Below, in pieces: positions 1 to 5,235 of a DNA stretch of 9,721 nt. The notes beneath the pieces are model-generated. The model saw nothing but the letters and a program-made list of their open reading frames with translations. It searched no databases and was not told the origin of the DNA. The stretch is from Oscillospiraceae bacterium (lineage in GTDB: Bacteria; Bacillota; Clostridia; Oscillospirales; Ruminococcaceae), in NCBI GenBank assembly GCA_018110855.1, contig JAGBFZ010000362.1, positions 1 to 9,721 on the forward strand, read 5' to 3'. Position numbers and translations under genes: made by a program. Each line of letters begins with the position of its first letter. Position 1 is the first letter of the stretch.

Positions 1-746
1 GGATATATCCGAATCCCAATCAGCCCCGCACACGTTTTAATGAAGCAGAGCTTGAGGAGCTTGCGGCAAGCATTAAAAATAACGGTCTCATTCAGCCAAT
101 AATCGTCCGCAGGCTTGATATCGGCTATGAGCTTATTGCAGGTGAGAGGAGAATGAGAGCGGCAAGACTTTGCGGAATGACGGAAATAGCCTGCATTATC
201 GTTGATGCCAATGAAAGAAGCTCCGCTATGATGTCCCTTGCGGAAAATATGCAGAGAAAAGACCTTAATTTCTTTGAGGAAGCGGAGGCAATTTCCGCAA
301 TGACTCAGCTTTTCGGCTTTACTCAGGAGGATGTTGCTCTTCGGCTTGGAAAATCTCAGTCCACTATTGCAAATAAGGTGAGACTTCTGAAATTTTCCCG
401 TGCCGAGCGGCGGAAAATGATAGAATACGGTTTTACTGAGCGTCATGCAAGGGCGCTTCTTGCAGTGGATTCTTCCGATATCAGAGCTGATCTTATCGAG
501 GAAATTTATGAGCGTAAGCTGAATGTGGAAAATACCGAGCGGCTTATAGAAAATATGACCCGCCGCAGCAAGGAATTGCAGAGGATTCGCAAATGCAGAG
601 GGGCATTCAAGGATGTCCGTTTGTTTGTGAATACCATAAATCATGCAATTGAGGTCATGCAGGCAGCGGGTATCAATGCTGAGGTCAAAAAGACCAAGGA
701 GAAGGATTATATTGAGTATGTGGTTAGGATACCTTCTAACAGTTAA
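1..746 (+). CDS. noc: Nucleoid occlusion protein Noc (ParB family), 5' end missing
   Basis: The reading frame is open from the window edge (frame starting at base 3) to TAA at 744-746, giving about 247 residues of a protein usually near 280. The N-terminal membrane-targeting helix expected of Noc lies outside the window. Visible parts are a ParB N-terminal domain with the CTP-binding GERR motif (bases 141-152, followed by Met where Trp is usual), an ENMQR box (near 243-257), a helix-turn-helix with GKSQSTIANK, and the Noc-like FTERHARALL segment. Four positions that separate Noc from ParB specificity read Gln (357-359), Lys (375-377), Lys (390-392) and Arg (441-443), the Noc set. Noc is known to bind NBS sites and the membrane and to block division over the nucleoid. 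Its place just upstream of soj-parB matches the usual Firmicutes order. A second ParB is the alternative but fits these residues less well. Confidence 0.9.
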   Translation, partial: IYPNPNQPRTRFNEAELEELAASIKNNGLIQPIIVRRLDIGYELIAGERRMRAARLCGMTEIACIIVDANERSSAMMSLAENMQRKDLNFFEEAEAISAMTQLFGFTQEDVALRLGKSQSTIANKVRLLKFSRAERRKMIEYGFTERHARALLAVDSSDIRADLIEEIYERKLNVENTERLIENMTRRSKELQRIRKCRGAFKDVRLFVNTINHAIEVMQAAGINAEVKKTKEKDYIEYVVRIPSNS

Positions 747-751
747 GAAAA

Positions 752-767
752 TGTTCCACGTGGAACA
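752..767. promoter_or_regulatory. parS site 1 (perfect palindrome)
   Basis: TGTTCCACGTGGAACA is a perfect 16-bp palindrome differing from the Bacillus parS (TGTTTCACGTGAAACA) at one symmetric position per half. It starts 5 nt after the noc stop codon, and the symmetry extends to 749-770 with AAA/TTT. It is the expected loading site for the ParB encoded at 2713-3603. Confidence 0.9.
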
Positions 768-800
768 TTTCAGATCAACAGATATTCTTGATATAAATCT

Positions 801-827
801 ATCCCTTCCTAATGCTTGGAAAGGGAT
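801..827 (+). repeat. Hairpin between parS 1 and the noc terminator
   Basis: ATCCCTTCC (801-809) pairs with GGAAAGGGAT (818-827) with one bulged A and an 8-nt loop. No T-run follows, so it is not a terminator by itself. It would be a second stem in the 3' UTR of noc. No function is assigned. Confidence 0.4.
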
Positions 828-850
828 CATATATATAATTTCAACATTAT

Positions 851-891
851 GCCTGATGATATGCAGATATGAACATATCATCGGGCTTTTT
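851..891 (+). terminator. Rho-independent terminator of noc
   Basis: A 13-bp stem (851-863 with 874-886, one G-T pair) with a 10-nt loop is followed by TTTTT at 887-891. It ends noc transcription about 145 nt past the stop. On the minus strand the same stem lacks a T-run, so it is at best a weak terminator for the convergent Fe-S gene ending at 913. Confidence 0.85.
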
Positions 892-912
892 GAAGGTATG
901 ATCGAAGTAATA

Positions 913-1587
913 TTACATTATTATCCTTCCGTCTGTTGAGATTATCTTGACCTCAACGGGAATATTTCCTGCTGCCTTTCTCACAGCCATTTCAATCCCG
1001 CCGCAGCAGGGTACTTCCATTCGTACAACATTGACTTTTCTTATATTATTGCGGCAGATAATTTCCGAAAGCTTCTCGGAATAATCGCAGCTGTCAAGTT
1101 TGGGACAGCCGATAAGGCATATTTTTCCTTCCATAAACTTTCGATGAAAATCACCATAGGCAAAGGCTGTGCAGTCAGCGGCAATAAGCAGCTCAGCACC
1201 GTCAAAATATGGTGCCTGAATGGGTGCAAGTTTAATCTGACAAGGCCACTGAGCAAGACGACTCTGTATATCTTCAGCTTTTTTATCGGAATAATAATCT
1301 CTCATGAATACCTTTGATGCGCTTCCGGGGCAGGCGTGTCCATGATGGTGAGCAGCCATATGTGCTTTCACAGCCTCTTCGTCATATGCAGCTGCCTCTC
1401 GCTCTTCAAAAGAGATGGCACCTGTTGGACAAGCGGGGAGACAGTCCCCGAGACCGTCACAGTAATCGTCACGGAGAAGCATCGCCTTGCCGTCTATCAT
1501 GCCGATAGCTCCTTCATGGCAGGCATTTGCGCAGGCACCGCAGCCATTGCACTTTTCTTCGTTTATTTTAACAATTTTTCTGATCAT
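913..1587 (-). CDS. Two-cluster 4Fe-4S (ferredoxin-type) protein of unknown role
   Basis: The protein has 224 residues and no signal peptide or membrane segment. The N-terminal 60 residues hold two ferredoxin motifs: CNGCGACANACHEG (residues 14-27) and a second cluster with CDGLGDCLPACPTG. A His-rich stretch and CPGS follow. The C-terminal half carries further conserved-looking cysteines in CPKLDSC and a CCGG motif near residue 196, so it may bind more metal or act in thiol chemistry. I recognise this as a conserved family of anaerobes usually annotated only as 4Fe-4S binding protein; electron transfer or redox sensing is inference. The ATG at 1587 has AAAGGA nine nt upstream. It is a single gene on the minus strand, between noc and soj, convergent with noc and divergent from soj. 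The promoter carries a Crp/Fnr-like palindrome. Confidence 0.85.
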   Translation of the reverse strand: MIRKIVKINEEKCNGCGACANACHEGAIGMIDGKAMLLRDDYCDGLGDCLPACPTGAISFEEREAAAYDEEAVKAHMAAHHHGHACPGSASKVFMRDYYSDKKAEDIQSRLAQWPCQIKLAPIQAPYFDGAELLIAADCTAFAYGDFHRKFMEGKICLIGCPKLDSCDYSEKLSEIICRNNIRKVNVVRMEVPCCGGIEMAVRKAAGNIPVEVKIISTDGRIIM

Positions 1588-1619
1588 GATTTTTAATCCT
1601 TTCTGTGGTTGATGAGTAT

Positions 1620-1648
1620 ATTATAATAGATTTTCTTTAAAAAGTATG
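1620..1648 (-). promoter_or_regulatory. Probable promoter of the 4Fe-4S protein gene
   Basis: On the minus strand a perfect TATAAT lies at 1625-1620, giving a start near 1613 and a leader of about 25 nt before the ATG at 1587. The hexamer 17 bp upstream (CATACT, 1648-1643) is a poor -35. A poor -35 with a good -10 is typical of activator-dependent promoters, which agrees with the palindrome at 1648-1661. Confidence 0.6.
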
Positions 1649-1661
1649 TTGTTATTACAAC
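1648..1661. promoter_or_regulatory. Candidate Crp/Fnr-family operator
   Basis: GTTGTTATTACAAC is a 5-4-5 inverted repeat (GTTGT / ACAAC), the same layout as FNR-family sites. Its centre (1654.5) lies about 41.5 bp upstream of the predicted start of the Fe-S gene, the classical class II activator position. It is flanked on both sides by the direct repeat AAAAGTAT (1640-1647 and 1663-1670). The regulator is not in this window, and assignment to this family is inference. Confidence 0.45.
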
Positions 1662-1688
1662 GAAAAGTATTTTTTCACACTTTTTAAA

Positions 1689-1704
1689 TGTTCCACGTGG
1701 AACA
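1689..1704. promoter_or_regulatory. parS site 2 (perfect palindrome)
   Basis: A second copy of TGTTCCACGTGGAACA, 25 bp upstream of the -35 of the soj promoter. Its position suggests that ParB bound here could affect soj-parB transcription. Confidence 0.9.
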
Positions 1705-1729
1705 ATTATATTTTTATATCATTTAACTC

Positions 1730-1758
1730 TTGCAATTGATATATGGAAATGATATAAT
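1730..1758 (+). promoter_or_regulatory. Promoter of soj-parB
   Basis: TTGCAA (1730-1735), a 17-bp spacer and a perfect TATAAT (1753-1758) form a strong sigma-A promoter. The predicted start near 1765 leaves a leader of about 115 nt that contains parS 3 and an AT-rich hairpin. Confidence 0.8.
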
Positions 1759-1782
1759 AGAAATATACCAAGAACTCAAAAA

Positions 1783-1798
1783 TGTTCCATGTGGAACA
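1783..1798. promoter_or_regulatory. parS site 3 (central variant)
   Basis: TGTTCCATGTGGAACA matches the other sites except for one central C-to-T change. It lies about 18 bp downstream of the predicted soj transcription start. The centre-to-centre distance to parS 2 is 94 bp, about nine helical turns, so both sites would face the same side of B-form DNA. Confidence 0.8.
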
Positions 1799-1801
1799 AT
1801 T

Positions 1802-1840
1802 GAAAAAATCGGAAAAAATATGCTGATTTTTTCGAAAAAA
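1802..1840 (+). repeat. A-tract inverted repeats in the soj leader
   Basis: GAAAAAATC (1802-1810) pairs with GATTTTTTC (1825-1833), and TTTTTTCGAAAAAA (1827-1840) is a 14-bp palindrome that competes with it. Four six-base A or T tracts occur here, the first two exactly 10 bp apart, which favours intrinsic DNA bending next to parS 3. No function is established. Confidence 0.45.
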
Positions 1841-1880
1841 CGTTCCAAAATGGATTTTAGTAAGGCTAAGGAATGATAAA

Positions 1881-2702
1881 ATGACGAAAATTATTGCTGT
1901 TGCTAACCAGAAGGGCGGCGTTGGAAAATCCACATCTGCCGTTAATTTGGCGGCATGTATTGGTATCAGAGGACAGAAGGTTCTTTGTATTGATATGGAC
2001 CCTCAGGGAAATACCACAAGCGGTTTTGGAATACGAAAAAAATCCGTTTCTGTAACGATCTATGACATTCTCATGGGAAAACGGAGAATAGGCGAGGGAA
2101 TTATCGAGACTGCATTTAAAAACGTGTCTTTAATTTGCAGCACATCAGCTCTTGCAGGAGCAGATATTGAGATTGTGAATCTTGATAACCGTTCAAACCG
2201 ACTCAAAATGCAGCTTTTAACGTTAAAAAACGATTATGATTACATAATAATCGACTGCCCTCCCTCATTATCTCTGTTGACGGTCAACGCATTGTGCGCT
2301 TCTGACAGTGTGCTTATCCCGCTTCAGTGCGAGTATTATTCCCTTGAGGGACTGTCTCAGCTGGTGGAATCCATTAAGCGGGTCAAGAAAAATTATAATC
2401 CCAATATTGACATTGACGGAATTGTTTTCACAATGTTCGATTCCCGTCTGAATCTCACAAATCAGGTCGTTTCTGAGGTTCAGAAGCATTTTCCCAAGAA
2501 GGTATACCGCACAGTGATCCCAAGAAATGTCAAGCTGTCTGAGGCTCCCAGCTTTGGAAAGCCTGTAATTTATTATGATAAGACCTCCCGAGGAGCGGAG
2601 GCATACGAAAAACTGGCGGAGGAAATGCTCACCCGTCATGGAGTAACCGATGTGAAGCCGAAGCCTATCAAAAAGAAGCTGATCGGCTCAGTAAAACCCT
2701 AA
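1881..2702 (+). CDS. soj: Chromosome partitioning ATPase Soj/ParA
   Basis: A 273-residue cytosolic ParA/MinD-type ATPase of usual family length with a short basic C-terminal extension (KPKPIKKKLIGSVKP). The deviant Walker A box KGGVGKST is at residues 11-18 with the signature Lys11. Walker A' IDMDPQGN is at 37-44 and Walker B IIIDCPPS at 122-129. The RNVKLSEAPSFGKP segment near residue 220 is typical of chromosomal Soj. ATP-bound dimers bind DNA nonspecifically, and ParB stimulates hydrolysis; in Bacillus the protein also controls DnaA and links to sporulation. AAGGA lies 8 nt before the ATG. It is the first gene of a two-gene operon, 10 nt ahead of parB, with a near-consensus promoter bracketed by parS sites, so ParB-dependent autoregulation is plausible. 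Confidence 0.97.
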   Translation: MTKIIAVANQKGGVGKSTSAVNLAACIGIRGQKVLCIDMDPQGNTTSGFGIRKKSVSVTIYDILMGKRRIGEGIIETAFKNVSLICSTSALAGADIEIVNLDNRSNRLKMQLLTLKNDYDYIIIDCPPSLSLLTVNALCASDSVLIPLQCEYYSLEGLSQLVESIKRVKKNYNPNIDIDGIVFTMFDSRLNLTNQVVSEVQKHFPKKVYRTVIPRNVKLSEAPSFGKPVIYYDKTSRGAEAYEKLAEEMLTRHGVTDVKPKPIKKKLIGSVKP

Positions 2703-2712
2703 GGAAGGATGG

Positions 2713-3603
2713 ATGAAAATGGCGCTCGGTCAGGGTCTTGACATATTATTTGAGGACAACGCTTTTGAAAATAAGGAAGTTAAAACACTGAGAATGTCCG
2801 ATATTGAGCCGAATAAGGCTCAGCCCCGAAATGTATTTGACGAGGAAAATATCAGAGGGCTTGCGGATTCAATCAAGGAGCATGGACTTATCCAGCCAAT
2901 TGTTGTCCGTCCTCTTCCCAACGGAATAAGCTATCAGATAATTGCAGGCGAGCGGAGATGGCGTGCGTGCAGGCTGCTTAAAATGGAAGAGGTCCCTGTT
3001 ATTATTCGTGAATCTGATGAGCTGGAAGCGGCGGAGCTTGCTATTGTTGAGAATATTCAGAGAGCTGATCTGAATCCCGTCGAGGAAGCCTCGGCATATC
3101 GTACTATCATGGATAAATACGGTATCACTCAGGATAAACTTGCCGAGACAATGGGCAAATCACGTTCATATATTGCAAATCTGACCAGACTTCTGACTCT
3201 CCCCGAAGAAGCCCTTAATTCTCTCGGAAATGGCGAGATAACCGTTGGTCATGCAAAGGTCCTCATGTCGATCGAGGATAAGGACAGCCTGCTTTATGCG
3301 CTTGAGCTTGTTATAAAGGATAAGCTCAACGTCCGTCAGACGGAGAAGCTGGCGGCAGAGCTTAATTCGGCTGATACCGAAAAACAGCCTTCTGTAAGCA
3401 AAAAAACAAAAAATTACTATACAGAAATGGAGCTTAGCCTGAAGCAGCTTATCGGCAGATCTGTAAAGATAACAGGAAGCAGCGGTGAAAAGGGAAAGAT
3501 CACTTTGAGCTTCAGCGACAAGGACGATCTTGCCCGACTTGTGGATCAGCTTATTAAGATCGACTCGTCAGGAGACTATTCTAATCCCCCTGCAACCGAC
3601 TGA
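2713..3603 (+). CDS. parB: Chromosome partitioning protein ParB (Spo0J)
   Basis: A 296-residue ParB of usual length. The N-terminal LGQGLDILF resembles the Soj-interacting peptide. The CTPase domain has GERRWRA at 79-85 and ENIQR at 113-117. The helix-turn-helix is at about 137-161 with GKSRSYIANLTRLL, and a C-terminal dimerisation domain lies at about 232-285. Arg151 and Gly179 match the parS-binding type at positions where the upstream Noc has Gln and Arg. ParB loads at parS as a CTP-gated clamp, spreads, and recruits condensin. It follows soj by 10 nt in the same operon. The start could be ATG 2713 or ATG 2719: AAGGAAGG at 2701-2708 serves either, and MAL at 2719 looks more like usual ParB N termini. 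Confidence 0.97.
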   Translation: MKMALGQGLDILFEDNAFENKEVKTLRMSDIEPNKAQPRNVFDEENIRGLADSIKEHGLIQPIVVRPLPNGISYQIIAGERRWRACRLLKMEEVPVIIRESDELEAAELAIVENIQRADLNPVEEASAYRTIMDKYGITQDKLAETMGKSRSYIANLTRLLTLPEEALNSLGNGEITVGHAKVLMSIEDKDSLLYALELVIKDKLNVRQTEKLAAELNSADTEKQPSVSKKTKNYYTEMELSLKQLIGRSVKITGSSGEKGKITLSFSDKDDLARLVDQLIKIDSSGDYSNPPATD

Positions 3604-3632
3604 AAATGAATCTGTAATTAATTTTTATTGCA

Positions 3633-3665
3633 AAAAAGCCCGCCAAAACTACTGACGGGCTTTTT
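3633..3665 (+). terminator. Terminator of soj-parB (bidirectional)
   Basis: AAAAAGCCCG (3633-3642) pairs with CGGGCTTTTT (3656-3665) around a 13-nt loop, with a T-run at 3661-3665. The matching A-run at 3632-3637 makes it usable on the minus strand too, as a backup terminator for rpsT. Confidence 0.9.
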
Positions 3666-3672
3666 ACTATTC

Positions 3673-3705
3673 AAAAAAAATCTGTCCCGTTTGCACAGGA
3701 CAGAT
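3673..3705 (-). terminator. Terminator of rpsT
   Basis: ATCTGTCC (3680-3687) pairs with GGACAGAT (3698-3705) around a 10-nt loop. Read on the minus strand the stem is followed by a T8 run (3680-3673). It begins 22 nt past the rpsT stop codon. Confidence 0.85.
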
Positions 3706-3727
3706 CGAGAAATTTTTATTAAAATGA

Positions 3728-3970
3728 TTACTGAGCAGCGTTGAGCTTCTTAGCGAGCTGGCTCTTCTTTCTTGCTGCCTTATTCTTGTGCATGATTCCC
3801 TTTGCGCAAGCCTGGTCAACCTTCTTGATAGCGAGCTTGATAGCCTCAGGGGACTTCTCAGCGTCAGCAGTCTTTATAATGGTCTTAAGGTTGGACTTGA
3901 TCATCTTGTTTCTAAGGGTCTTAGCTGCAATAACCTTTACTCTCTTCTTAGCGGACTTAATGTTTGGCAT
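3728..3970 (-). CDS. rpsT: 30S ribosomal protein S20
   Basis: An 80-residue, strongly basic, Lys/Ala-rich protein beginning [13 protein letters not shown], the S20 N terminus, and ending with the [19 protein letters not shown] tail. The length is at the short end of the family range. S20 binds 16S rRNA early in 30S assembly. The open frame extends 70 codons upstream, but ATG 3970 is chosen because it begins the conserved MPNIKSA and has GGAGGT (3983-3978) 7 nt upstream. It is a single-gene unit with its own promoter (4152-4180), a leader of about 175 nt and a terminator. It is divergent from gpr, a pairing also seen in other Firmicutes. Confidence 0.96.
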   Translation of the reverse strand: MPNIKSAKKRVKVIAAKTLRNKMIKSNLKTIIKTADAEKSPEAIKLAIKKVDQACAKGIMHKNKAARKKSQLAKKLNAAQ

Positions 3971-4145
3971 AATCATAACCTCCATAAAATTGTTAATATC
4001 ATAAAATTTATCGGATCGGGCTGTGAATAAAAGCCATAGACACGGTGTTGGCTTTTGAGGAGCGTAAATGACCCCGTTCCCAGAAATCACGCTTGCAAAT
4101 CCAGCTTGAAAACACCCACTTGTCGGCCCGAGCGCTTTCAGACAT
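3971..4145 (-). promoter_or_regulatory. Long leader (5' UTR) of rpsT, possible structured regulator
   Basis: The predicted transcript starts near 4145, leaving about 175 nt before the S20 start, long for a single ribosomal protein gene. It contains a 7-bp stem (AAAAGCC 4029-4035 with GGCTTTT 4050-4056) and a possible long-range 6-bp pairing between its 5' part (4126-4131) and 3' part (4016-4021). The last 40 nt before the SD are AT-rich and open. I see no T-box or known riboswitch core. S20 autoregulates in E. coli; a leader of this kind would fit feedback control, but I cannot identify a described class. The same stretch is most of the 310-bp gap between rpsT and gpr. Confidence 0.45.
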
Positions 4146-4151
4146 ACTATT

Positions 4152-4180
4152 ATTATACCATTCTGCCCTGTATTTTTCAA
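4152..4180 (-). promoter_or_regulatory. Promoter of rpsT
   Basis: On the minus strand TTGAAA (4180-4175), a 17-bp spacer and a perfect TATAAT (4157-4152) give a strong sigma-A promoter, as expected for a ribosomal protein gene. Confidence 0.85.
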
Positions 4181-4204
4181 TATAATTTTGTGAAAAATTT
4201 CTGC

Positions 4205-4233
4205 TTGATAAAAAGATTATTTTTAGCTATTAT
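4205..4233 (+). promoter_or_regulatory. Candidate promoter of gpr
   Basis: TTGATA (4205-4210), 17 bp and TATTAT (4228-4233) match sigma-A hexamers at 5 of 6 positions each, giving a leader of about 40 nt. gpr is normally expressed in the forespore. A CATATTA (4237-4243) resembles a sigma-G -10, but no good -35 is placed 17-18 bp upstream. Which one is used cannot be decided from sequence. Confidence 0.4.
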
Positions 4234-4280
4234 GCACATATTATATCTATAATTCTACGGAAAAGGAATGGTCTGATCAT

Positions 4281-5150
4281 ATGAGTGTTTCAAAATATTC
4301 CCGAACTGATCTGGCGGTGGAGATGTTTGATCCCGACAGTGACAAGCTCCCAAAGGGGATAAAGCGAAAGCTGCGTAAAAGCACTGTCTGCGAGATAACT
4401 GAAATAATCGTTACAGACGACATGGCAGGGTTTCGTATAGGCAAGGGGAAGGGACGTTACATTACCATTGAAACTGACCGGCTTTCTGCTCATCCCGAGG
4501 ATTTTGCTGAGCAGTCCATGAATATTGCAGATGAAATTTCTTCTCTGATACCCGACAAGGGGCATATTCTTGTGGCGGGGCTTGGCAATGAGAGCATAAC
4601 TCCCGATGCTTTGGGTCCGAAGGTTGCTCAGCGAATAATAGCCACCCGCCACATTGCAGGGGATAATGTGGGAGCTGAGCTTGCGGAGCTTGATCTGAAT
4701 ATGGTATCCGTCCTTTCAACAGGAGTGATGGGTCAGACGGGTATTGAATCCTCCGAGCTTGTAAAGGCAATTTGTGAAAAGATAAAGCCTACCTGTGTGA
4801 TTGCTGTTGACGCTCTTGCCTGCAGCGATATTTCTCGTCTGGGAACTACGATCCAGCTCTCGGACAGCGGAATTTCTCCCGGTTCGGGAGTTCAGAACCG
4901 CCGCAAGGAGCTTTCCCGTGAGACTCTTGGGATACCTGTTATAGCTGTGGGAGTACCCACAGTCGTAGATATGCACAGCATTGTCCACAGCATTACAGGC
5001 TCTCCCCCGGACAAACATCTGCCCAACATGATGGTCACTCCCCGTGATATTGATAAGATGATAGACCGAACAGCGCATCTGCTTGCATTTTCCATCAATC
5101 GAACTGCTCAGCCCAAGTTGTCCGATGAGGATATACTTTCGCTGATGTAA
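4281..5150 (+). CDS. gpr: Spore germination protease GPR
   Basis: A 289-residue aspartate-type (family A25) protease that initiates degradation of small acid-soluble spore proteins at germination, made as a zymogen in the forespore. Hallmarks are YSRTDLAVE (6-14), where the propeptide is trimmed in Bacillus; LVAGLGNESITPDALGPKV near 97-115 with a catalytic-type Asp; GVMGQTGIES; VIAVDALA with the second Asp; and the very conserved GISPGSGVQNRRKELS...IPVIAVGVPTVVD block. It ends MMVTPRDIDKMIDRTAHLLAFSIN as in other GPRs. It is shorter than Bacillus GPR (about 370), with loss spread over the N terminus and middle, not a broken domain. The ATG at 4281 is the only start keeping RTDLA; the SD (AAAAGGA) sits 13 nt away, unusually far. 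It is divergent from rpsT. Confidence 0.95.
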   Translation: MSVSKYSRTDLAVEMFDPDSDKLPKGIKRKLRKSTVCEITEIIVTDDMAGFRIGKGKGRYITIETDRLSAHPEDFAEQSMNIADEISSLIPDKGHILVAGLGNESITPDALGPKVAQRIIATRHIAGDNVGAELAELDLNMVSVLSTGVMGQTGIESSELVKAICEKIKPTCVIAVDALACSDISRLGTTIQLSDSGISPGSGVQNRRKELSRETLGIPVIAVGVPTVVDMHSIVHSITGSPPDKHLPNMMVTPRDIDKMIDRTAHLLAFSINRTAQPKLSDEDILSLM

Positions 5151-5167
5151 CGGATGATTTCAAAAAA

Positions 5168-5183
5168 TGTTCCACGTGGAACA
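5168..5183. promoter_or_regulatory. parS site 4 (perfect palindrome)
   Basis: A third perfect copy of TGTTCCACGTGGAACA, 17 bp past the gpr stop and 12 bp from the terminator stem of the convergent lipoprotein gene, i.e. in a convergent intergenic gap. Confidence 0.9.
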
Positions 5184-5195
5184 ATAAAAGAATTT

Positions 5196-5227
5196 AAGCC
5201 CGAAAAGCAGTAATGCTTCACGGGCTT
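5196..5227 (-). terminator. Terminator of the nnr-lipoprotein unit
   Basis: AAGCCCG (5196-5202) pairs with CGGGCTT (5221-5227), with an inner stem AAGCA/TGCTT (5205-5209 with 5214-5218). On the minus strand it starts 8 nt past the lipoprotein stop and is followed by an interrupted T-rich stretch (AAATTCTTTT). It may also slow transcripts from gpr on the plus strand, though no T-run follows there. Confidence 0.6.
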
Positions 5228-5235
5228 GAGCTTAT

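Noticed and set aside
643..939. Small open frames on both strands, including a 98-residue one overlapping the noc end
   Set aside because: They lie in other frames of recognised genes or across terminators, and lack ribosome binding sites and family signatures.
1841..1856. Possible sixth parS (CGTTCCAAAATGGATT)
   Set aside because: Only the left half matches; the right half is shifted by one base and lacks GGAAC, so it is not symmetric.
3971..4145. T-box or known riboswitch in the rpsT leader
   Set aside because: No T-box TGGNACCGCG core or other riboswitch core that I know is visible.
3971..4180. 70-codon N-terminal extension of S20
   Set aside because: The segment overlaps the promoter and leader, and S20 proteins begin at MPNIKSA, which has its own strong SD.
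4237..4243. Sigma-G -10 (CATATTA) for gpr
   Set aside because: No acceptable -35 lies 17-18 bp upstream; kept only as an alternative in the promoter entry.
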